Positions 57,077 through 64,000 of a stretch of DNA of 64,000 nt are shown one piece after another (position 1 is the stretch's first letter; each line of letters begins with the position of its first letter). Where the stretch lies: contig MU004184.1 of the NCBI GenBank assembly GCA_010093605.1, positions 2,203,615 through 2,267,614 on the forward strand, in the 5' to 3' direction. This DNA is from Lophium mytilinum (Eukaryota > Ascomycota > Dothideomycetes > Mytilinidiales > Mytilinidiaceae). The notes under the pieces were generated by a model that saw nothing but the letters and a program-made list of their open reading frames with translations, searched no databases and was not told the DNA's origin. The translations under genes and the position numbers were made by a program.

Positions 57077-57394
57077 CTCAGAAATGTCTTGGAGAGTGAG
57101 ATAGTTGTGGTGAATTAGAGAGTGGTGTTTGATCGATGTGATGCTGTCGGCGGGCTAAGTAAGTGGCTTCAGTGGGAGGAGCGGCTTGTCCGACGGCCCG
57201 CTAGCGAGCGGTGAATGCCACGAGAAGGTAGGAAAAAACCAAGCGCCTGGAGACAGGGTTTCCGACTACGCCGCTCGGGGTTATCAGGACATTCATTTAA
57301 GTCGCTCCTTACGCAGACATAACAACACCACAACAAAGCAAGCAGCTTCTGAGCTCACTGCTGCGAACAGTTCTTCACTATCGCCCCCAAGAAA
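57077..57394. promoter_or_regulatory. Shared promoter of the two IFI6-like genes
   Basis: 318 bp between head-to-head start codons. The side nearer gene B is A-rich with AACAACACC-type sequence, typical of a leader. No palindromic operator or clear TATA box is seen. Shared control is inferred from the spacing. Confidence 0.4.
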
Positions 57395-57840
57395 ATGATC
57401 TTTGTAGTCCGCCGCGCGTACAGAGCAGTGAGAAGACGAGTCGCGAGAGCTTACCGTGCCACAACTACCCCAGTAGCTCGATATGTTGTCGAGCACCCGA
57501 TCCGCACTACGGCTCACATCGCTAGGGCGGTCATGATACTCTACCCAGGCGCGATGGTGGGACCTGTCTGGATCCTCAAATTGGGATTGGGCCGAAGTCG
57601 AGCTGGTAAGACTTCAAGAAACTCTTTTAGATGTTTTTCCCTTACTTGAGTCACTGTTTAATGCTGACACACATAGCCATGATTGCTTCATTGATCAGGT
57701 CGTATGCCGTCCTTGGCCCAGCTGGACGACTATTCGCCATCCTACAAACAGCGGCCATTGCAGGGCCCCGCGAGGTGATGCAGTACGCAGGGTTTAGATT
57801 GCTGAATCAGATCCAGGAGGAGTGGGGACTGTTCCTATAG
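57395..57840 (+). CDS. IFI6/ISG12-like gene B, small hydrophobic protein
   Basis: Two exons, 57395-57605 and 57677-57840, give 124 aa. A very basic N terminus (RRAYRAVRRRVARAYRATTT, amphipathic) could target mitochondria. VVEHPIRTTAHIARAVMILYP, GAMVGPVWILKLGLG and, after the intron, GPAGRLFAILQTAAIAGP form the core. These align with gene A (REHPY.TGFHVASGVV, PARGIFATLQSAAMGG). The intron splits an Ala codon after its first base at the same place in both genes, which supports common descent. In animals IFI6/ISG12 proteins are membrane-inserted regulators of mitochondrial cell death; the role in fungi is unknown to me. Confidence 0.75.
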
Positions 57841-58231
57841 CTTTTGTAACGATGAGACGACGACCCCTTAGAGGTTAGTAAAGACGCAACCTGGACACCA
57901 GAAGCTAGTGCCATCATGTTGCTGACTTTTAGTACCGTCATTTTCAGCGTGTATCGTTAATGTCTGCGGGAACGCGATCATCTGAGGCGGCGACAAACTC
58001 AGTGGGAAACCATCGACAACCGACATGTTTTGACACACGATCGAGAGTTGGACGAGGTGTTGAGGATAGGGTATAAATGTGGAGAGATTAGACTGTACAT
58101 GACATATTCTCAAGATGCAATCACAATATGGAGGGGCAAGACGATAGAAGGAATATAAGACATCAATATTTGTATCGGCAGTATTTTGAAAGTAGATGAA
58201 GGGGAATATTGGAAGAGGATCGAAACTGTTT
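57841..58231. other. Intergenic between converging genes
   Basis: 391 bp between the stop codons of IFI6-like gene B and the small Cys-rich secreted protein. Presumed 3' UTRs, nothing else seen. Confidence 0.5.
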
Positions 58232-58639
58232 CTAATAGATGTTGCACAGAAAGCTCTGTACCCTATTATTCCAACCCTGACCCGACAAATCAGCAATACC
58301 GGGGTAGCTCAGAAGGACGGTCGGGTTAGGATGCGCTGCGTAACCCGCTGTGCAACTATCGTTGTCGTATATCCAACAATGTGTTTTAGGATTGGGGCCG
58401 ATAGAAGAGACCGATTTGAAGAATTGAGGCTCCAGAGGGTGGCATTGCCCTGGGATGGATTCAACGTACTGGCACGTTCCAGAGAAATTAGGGCCGGTGC
58501 ACATGTATATTCCACCGGGAGGGCCGGGAGATTGGGACTTTTGAGGTCCGACCTGTCCAGCTTTGCATGTTGGATCAGCAACGGTGATGCTGAACAACGC
58601 AGCTAAGGCGGTAAGGATGAAGTGGTTGGTATACATCAT
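58232..58639 (-). CDS. Small secreted Cys-rich protein, beta/gamma-crystallin-like
   Basis: A single exon of 135 aa from the first Met of MMYTNHFILTALAALFSITVA, a clean signal peptide. The frame is open upstream to 58756, but that extension would bury the signal. The mature part has seven Cys. The pattern IYMCTGPNFSGTCQYVES then QCHPLEPQFFKSVSSIGPN, HCWIYDNDSC and NRVQSFLC resembles the small secreted fungal proteins with a crystallin-type Greek-key fold (aromatic-x-C-x4-F/W-x-G). An effector or antimicrobial role is possible but not shown. Confidence 0.78.
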   Translation of the reverse strand: MMYTNHFILTALAALFSITVADPTCKAGQVGPQKSQSPGPPGGIYMCTGPNFSGTCQYVESIPGQCHPLEPQFFKSVSSIGPNPKTHCWIYDNDSCTAGYAAHPNPTVLLSYPGIADLSGQGWNNRVQSFLCNIY

Positions 58640-59172
58640 CGGCGTCTGGGGGATACCGATTGAAAGATTTCGTGAAATGTGTAGCTGTCGAAGGTTGACG
58701 TGAATAGTGTGGTCGTATCTTCGGAAAGGCAGCTGCGTAGAAGAGACACTCGTCAACTAAATAAGTGAGCTCAAAGATCAAGTAACAAGTTGTTTGTTCG
58801 ACTGCGGATAATTTCTTTCAAGCATGCTTAGTCACAAGCATGGCTCAAAGAATCGCACAATCGTGGTGTTAAGTCTCATTGGTTAGAATGGGTATCAATT
58901 TAACTTGCTTTGTTTTGTCTACAGGCCTTCCCTTTCAGGCCGAAGACAATACTAACGGCGAGTCGGTGGCGAACAACATGGGTTGGAGCAAAAAACGTCC
59001 AACATAGGCTTACTGTATAGCATCGACCGCAGGCAGAAGTGATGCAACGTCCCGTGTTTCAGTTGACCAGCGTAGACTCGCCAGCTCTGCAACAACACAG
59101 CTGGTTCTTCTCGACTGGATACCCCAGGTGACATGGGACAGTATCGCTACGGCTGTTCGAATTGAGGAATGA
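58640..59172. other. Intergenic
   Basis: 533 bp. It should hold the promoter of the crystallin-like gene and the 3' UTR of the NatD gene. Short frames only, nothing recognised. Confidence 0.5.
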
Positions 59173-60143
59173 TCAAGCGGATATAGCTTCAGTTGCCGAA
59201 GCCTTCGTGACTGACACGACGTCCTTGGACATGATCAAATAGTCCGGCGGCTTTTCTAGACCGTTCCTCAAAACTCTTGGCTCTGGACTCGTATCGTCTT
59301 TCGAGAAACCTAGCTTTTGGTAAAACTGGGCAGCAGCGACATTGCTCGTGAACACCGTGAGCATGACCTTAACGAGGCCAACTCCTTGCGCAACTGTCTC
59401 TGCAATGTGCATCAGGTGAGCTCCAACTCTGCAGCCCCGGAGACTTGCCGACAGGTGGATTTCGTATATATAGAGAACGGCATACTCGTAGTCATCATCG
59501 TGAGTGATCATAAAGGAAAGAAAGCCATGGACAGGGTGGTGCGAGTCGGCCGAGGAAGAGGCTTCATGTAACGAATCTGGCACACGCACGATGAGATATC
59601 GCATATCTGGATCTCGCATCTCTTCTTTCTTCGCCTTAGGCCTCCAACGGACGACGGACTTCCTGTAGGCTTCTGACGACGTTTCTTCAATTAGTGAAAA
59701 GCATCCTTCAAGGTCCGGTTCGCTCATCTCTGATGACACTTTGAACGATATCATGAGACTGTTTACTGGATTATCCGATCCAAACCCGGTGTTGGGCGTA
59801 AAGCTGAGGAGAGGTGATTCTTGGGGTAGAAAGCGAAACTGGAATTCTGATGCAGACAGCGCATTGATGCTGCATACTAGATCTATATGATCGATCTCTT
59901 GCGCTACCGTCGCTTCTTCTGGGCGCGTTTGCAGTGTTGCCCGTTTCTTTCGTGGTTGGACTTGAGATGGTTCATCGCTCATGGGCGCTATTGCAAAATG
60001 GCTTTCGGACCTGGAAGCTTCTGCGTGTGAGAAAAGTATGTTAAGAATTCCTTCCACAGGGAAAACAAAGCGATCATATAGGAATCAGGCTTACCATCAC
60101 CGGTGTGAATCTGGTCTGCGCCATCCTCAACGCGTCGCTTCAT
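59173..60143 (-). CDS. N-alpha-acetyltransferase NatD (Nat4/NAA40 type)
   Basis: Two exons, 60143-60095 and 60020-59173, give 298 aa. NatD acetylates the N-terminal Ser of histones H4 and H2A. The N terminus is basic (MKRRVEDGADQ). The GNAT fold shows YLIVRVPDS, HGFLSFMITHDDDYEYAVLYIYEIHLS, the acetyl-CoA loop SLRGCRVGAHLM (usual form RGxGIG; here Cys-Arg replaces Gly-x), KVMLTVFTSNVAAAQFYQKLGF and PDYLIMSK. The order and the YIYEIHLS block are diagnostic of the NatD branch. The catalytic competence of the slightly altered CoA loop is uncertain but probably retained. Divergent from LYRM2. Confidence 0.88.
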
Positions 60144-60500
60144 GATCCGGGATTCGGTATGCTCATGGAATATTTTGATGGTGGAGATAGAGTGTTTAGT
60201 GGTTGAGAACTGTCGTAAACTGACAACGATTTGGTAGCATTCAGCAGTTCTTTTGTCGTTGGCTGTGTGTTTTGCGGATGAGAGATGCAGCAGAAGTCGA
60301 GGAAGACGCGTTCTGGAATTAAATCTGCACGTGACGTTATTTCCGTTATTTCTTCAACTCGTCAGGGATCGCCCCGTCGACCAATTTCCCGTAACACATC
60401 ACACCTAATTGTCGTCTCGAGGGCTCTTTCATATGGTCAATTCTTGAGTATACGGGTTTAAAAATGGCATGATAAGAAGAGCTGCAAGATCGTAAACCAG
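60144..60500. promoter_or_regulatory. Divergent promoter of NatD and LYRM2 genes
   Basis: 357 bp between start codons. CACGTGAC at 60328-60335 overlaps a CRE-like TGACGTTA (60332-60339). A CCAAT box is at 60381-60385. The arrangement is typical of a bidirectional housekeeping promoter. Factor binding is inferred. Confidence 0.5.
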
Positions 60501-61027
60501 ATGATCCGAACCTATGCGTCCGCGGCCATCAAACGGCCATCACGATTAAAGGGACCTGCGGTTGACCTTGATCATGTATGCATTCCTACTCTGCATGTCC
60601 CACTGTCGCTGATCTCGAGCTAGTTCATTCAAAGACAACGCGCGTTGGCTCTGTGGCGTGGCATTGTCCGCGCAACGACGGGTAGGAATTCGTCATTTGA
60701 ATCGAAGGATCTGGTATTCGTAACACTAACTTTCTGTAGCAATCCCCGATGAGACAACGAAAAAAGAACTGCGCCAATTTGCGAGAGTGGAGTTCGAACG
60801 GCACAAGAATGTTACAGATATCGTAAGCCCACGACGAGGTTCTCTTTGATCTTGTTAGAAACTAACAAGAATCAAGGGACATATCCGCTATTTGATTTCG
60901 GTCAGTACCCAAACCTAGGATGCTCTTCCAGACCTGCGAAATGTAACTAACGAGCCTTTTCTAGGCTGGAAAGACACAGTTTGATTCTATGCGTAGCTCT
61001 CTTATCAATTCTGGCATTCTTTCTTGA
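60501..61027 (+). CDS. LYR-motif mitochondrial protein, LYRM2-like
   Basis: Five exons, 60501-60575, 60624-60681, 60740-60822, 60877-60900 (24 nt) and 60965-61027, give 100 aa. The N terminus (MIRTYASAAIKRPSRLKG) fits a mitochondrial presequence. The LYR-type segment is FIQRQRALALWRGIVRATT, followed by IPDETTKKELRQFARVEFERHKNVTDIGHIRYLISAGKTQ, which matches LYRM2 with its F-ERH-x3-TD-x-HIRYL block. Such proteins bind acyl carrier protein and help assemble respiratory complex I. The tyrosine of the classic LYR triad is replaced (ALW), as in some relatives. Two acceptors 7 nt apart precede the 24-nt exon; only the second keeps frame. Confidence 0.88.
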
Positions 61028-61770
61028 ACAAGTCCATGACTACTTGATGCCTGATCGATCTGAGGCCTACCACCTGATTGTGGTTTCACCAACCCAAGGT
61101 ATTAAAAGGTGGCTTGGCGCTTAGAGGTTTAGATCTAGCGACACCAGATGGCTGCGGCCTGCGGGATTGGCGGTCAGAAAACTAGCGACCTTCAGGTTCC
61201 AGATTCACAAGATTTCGATGCTCAAGAATCTGCTCTGATCAAGGTTGGAATTGCAGTTTTTGAGCTCAATATGGGATTTGGCGTTCCAAGACATCTGACC
61301 GAAACCCGAGTCGTGGAATGGTCTCGATCGTTGCCCTGTCAAACACAAATGTAGTAGCCATGGCTTTCAGAGAATGGGCTATTTCTAGTATATATATGAC
61401 GAAGTATCACGGGCTTCCCGAACTAAACTGTTTTTTGTTGATCATTCGAAGCTTCTCGCGAGTCACATGAGAAGGGCTTGGCTAAAATCATGACTCGCCT
61501 TATTCAGCATCCATCAGCACGTCGTTCCAATGTCGGAAACATCACTGACTACCTATACGCTTGATTGGCGCCGCAACCGGATAAGGGAACATCCAATATG
61601 TCGATTTACTGCATATGCTAATCCTCATTTGCCTTACCTGTAGAAACTCTCAAACTCCCTGAGAACTTGACAATTCTCCGCTCGTTCATCCCCATTAAAC
61701 GAAGGTCCCCCGTCCTAGTGCTATCTGGTCGCCTCCTCTCCCCGAAGCCCTTCGACAAAATTGGGCAAAG
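61028..61770. other. Intergenic
   Basis: 743 bp between two plus-strand genes. A TATATATAT element lies near 61390. A 68-codon frame at 61148-61354 is not convincing. It is the likely promoter of the monooxygenase gene. Confidence 0.45.
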
Positions 61771-64000
61771 ATGAAGTCGGTAGTCATCATCGGCGCTGGT
61801 CCCGCTGGACTGGTAGCTGCAAAGACGTTCCTCCACACAAAACCTGCCGAACTCGAGATAAAGATCTTGGAGCAACAAGATCGCGTGGGAGGCATGTGGG
61901 CCGTGCAGAAGGGTGATCCTAGAGGGAAGGTAGATCCCGAGATGCCGACGAACCTCAGCAGGTTCACGGTAGCCTTCTCTGATTTGTCCTGGAACTCTGT
62001 AGACCTGGATGATGGGTCGGACAGTGAAAACCGGCATATACCCATGTTCCCGAAAGCCTGGCAGGTCGGTAACTATCTAGAAACATACAGGCGTAGATAC
62101 ATACCCGAGGAAGTGCTCCATCTGAACTCCAGGGTGACAAAGGTAGAAAAGGTATTACAGGGAGGAGCCGACAAGTGGAAGGTTGAATATGAAAGCACTC
62201 TCGATCCGCAATCCCAAGGTGCAAGTAAATCCTCCGAGACGCATTGTTCTTTCCATGATTTCCTGGTCGTCGGTAGCGGCTTCTTCTCCTCACCTCGACC
62301 CCTGAAAATCGACTACTCTGAAGGAGCCGACAACTTACATTCGTTCCCACCAAGGACCCTGCACAGCTCGGAGTTTCGTCATCTATCTTACCTTTTGCCA
62401 GATGGACTTGACGAGGGCGGTAACATCGTTGTTGTAGGAGGAGGTATTAGCGGATCGGAGGCAGCAGCAAAGGCGGCTTTTCAGATATCGAACGCCAAAT
62501 ATGGCGCTGTCGAAAATACTAAATTGGGAAACCAAAAGGTCTATCATGTTCTCTCACGTCCATTCTATTGTTTGCCCAGGTATCTGCCCCAGGATCCTTA
62601 CAGTCCCAACAAGCAGGACTACAATATCGCTCCTACGTTTCTGCCCCTCGACGCCTGCATGTACAATCTTACACGTCGACCAGCTGGCCCAATTACTCCA
62701 GCGCATGGTCGTATGCCTCCAGAAAGAGCTTTGAAGTCCCATCAATACATTCGATCCATGCTTGGCGGAGACCAAAGAGACTTGGGATATCCCGAGCTCG
62801 TATACAACCAACAACAACAAGAATATCCTTCCTATACCGGTATCGTGGACACGTACTCTGAATTTGTACGGTCAAAGACCATCATTCCCGTCCGTGGCAG
62901 AGTCAGCCACATGGGTACAAGTTCGAGAACTGAAACCGACTCTGGCACCCCAATCGGCTTTGTGAAAGCGACGGGTGACCCACCTTGGGATCTACCTGGC
63001 CAGCCGGTCCGTATTATTCATCTCCTTCTATTAGGCCCATTCCCCAACATTCCAAAGCACATCTCTGGCGTGGATCGGTTAGATGCTTCATGTAGCCGTG
63101 CACTGGTATCTGAACTGACAGAGTCATAGGAAACCACCATCAGCAACGTGAATGTGGTGATTTGCGCCACTGGATTCACTCCGCATACCTCGATCGACTG
63201 GCTACCTTCAGAAGTACACGTCGCAATGGAGCGGTCTCTGCGCTCACATCGGCTACCTCTTCTGCTACAGCGCTATTCCATCTTCAATGATAATGCGCCT
63301 AACATTGCGTTCGTTGGCTTTTATGAAGGACCATTCTGGGGTGTCATGGAAATGCAGGCTCGTCTCATCCACGCAAGGTGGTCCCAAACCGGAGAAGAGT
63401 CCGTTCCGGTCGCCCCCTCAGCTACTGTCAAAGAATCCCAGGACGAACTCTTGGAGATGCGCAATTTGAGAGATGCCATGTCTCGACAGTTGGACGATGT
63501 CCCTCAATTCTGGATGAACGACTATGTCGGCTTGATGGAAGCCTGTGCGCGCGAACTCGGGATCCAGCGAGACGATGCCGGGTGGGGTGAACGACAAGGC
63601 CCTTGCACAGCGGCAAGGTATACAAATAAAGGAACTGATCGGCAAGAGAGCGATATGATCACCAGGGGACTTCGAAACATGGTGGATGACTCGGTTGGAG
63701 AGGGACGATTCGTCGCTGCAGCTGTCTTTAGGGCTATGCAAGGTGCTTGGATCCTGCGTCGAAAACTTGATAGCCGCCTTCCAGGATTCCCCTCTGGCAC
63801 ATTCAAAGGGACAGCCAAATTTTTCCCAAGGTCGTCAACCGATCCAGACTTTACTTCTGAATACCTTTACATTGAGGAAGGCACGCTCAAGACTGATACT
63901 GGACTCATTCTCCAAGCTAATCGAAGATACGTTTACCGATACAACGAGAAGCTGGACAAGATCAGTGCTTGGTTCGTAAAAGAAGATGGTAGGACAGTGG
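61771..64000 (+). CDS. Flavin-containing monooxygenase with DUF6314-like C terminus (cut by window end)
   Basis: Exons 61771-63006 and 63130 to beyond 64000; at least 702 aa are visible. The FAD site VVIIGAGPAGLVAAK is at residues 4-18, followed by the glutamate-bearing strand IKILEQ and VGGMW. The NADPH site is NIVVVGGGISGSEAAAKAA. After the intron, VVICATGFTPHTSIDWL is the late FMO motif and FVGFYEGPFWGVMEMQ follows. From about residue 610 a separate segment (LPGFPSGTFKGTAKFFPRSS, EYLYIEEGTL, RRYVYRYNEKLDKISAWFV) resembles the lipocalin-like DUF6314 domain. The donor GTCCGT is weaker than GTATTA 9 nt later, but only the former gives the FMO frame. It oxidises N or S atoms of an unknown small substrate. 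Confidence 0.85.

Noticed and set aside
52914-64000. Possible secondary-metabolite cluster (aminotransferase, oxidase, monooxygenase)
   Set aside because: The genes are separated by NatD, LYRM2, IFI6-like and small secreted genes. No PKS, NRPS, terpene synthase, transporter or pathway regulator is present.
1-64000. tRNA and rRNA genes
   Set aside because: No cloverleaf with A and B boxes or rRNA core sequence was recognised by eye. A covariance-model scan would be needed to exclude a tRNA.

Overview
The window is nuclear DNA of a filamentous ascomycete (Pezizomycotina, probably Dothideomycetes). The evidence is short GT-AG introns of about 45-120 nt with CTAAC/CTGAC-type branch sites, ascomycete versions of housekeeping genes (STT4, GTS1-type ArfGAP, CSI2, FCF1, PRE3, LYAR, ERV2, NatD, LYRM2), Pezizomycotina-type secreted proteins, and AT-rich TA-dense repeat blocks that look RIP-mutated. 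The species cannot be fixed from sequence alone.

Layout. 1-1062: nothing recognisable. 1063-11586: three minus-strand genes, a membrane-anchored prolyl 4-hydroxylase, the 11-exon PI 4-kinase STT4, and an ArfGAP+UBA protein. 11587-15882: gene-poor. 15883-19259: a bZIP factor and a SWIM zinc-finger protein. 20893-27183: a Ser-rich protein of unknown function, CSI2, FCF1 and a DUF7730-like protein. 27184-29700: AT-rich block with an inverted-repeat element and GATA/GATACA microsatellites. 29930-37872: a Pho80-type cyclin with a GC-AG intron, proteasome beta-1 (PRE3), a BEM46-type hydrolase and a secreted alpha/beta hydrolase. 37980-45280: a large AT-rich block with two decayed hAT transposase copies in opposite orientation and long TATC arrays. 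This block encloses an island (about 41830-43200) carrying an intact MAPEG gene. 45315-64000: gene-dense again, with a STAND-type N-terminal-domain protein, LYAR, ERV2, a branched-chain aminotransferase, two small secreted proteins, a head-to-head pair of IFI6/ISG12-like genes, NatD, LYRM2 and a flavin monooxygenase cut by the window end.

Gene models were built by hand. Exon junctions were accepted only when splice sites, reading phase and family conservation agreed. Most models close exactly in phase. Several coding exons are very small: an ATG-only exon (FCF1), 8 nt (STT4), 15 nt carrying the catalytic Thr (PRE3), 17 nt (ArfGAP) and 24 nt (LYRM2).

The genes do not form one pathway, and no secondary-metabolite cluster or defence system is evident. 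The most unusual items are: the IFI6-like pair, where one member has internal 22-residue repeats and an in-frame TAG in a conserved block; the MAPEG island between RIP-decayed hAT copies; tetranucleotide tracts placed as subterminal inverted repeats of the transposons; the GC-AG intron in the cyclin; and a monooxygenase fused to a DUF6314-like domain.
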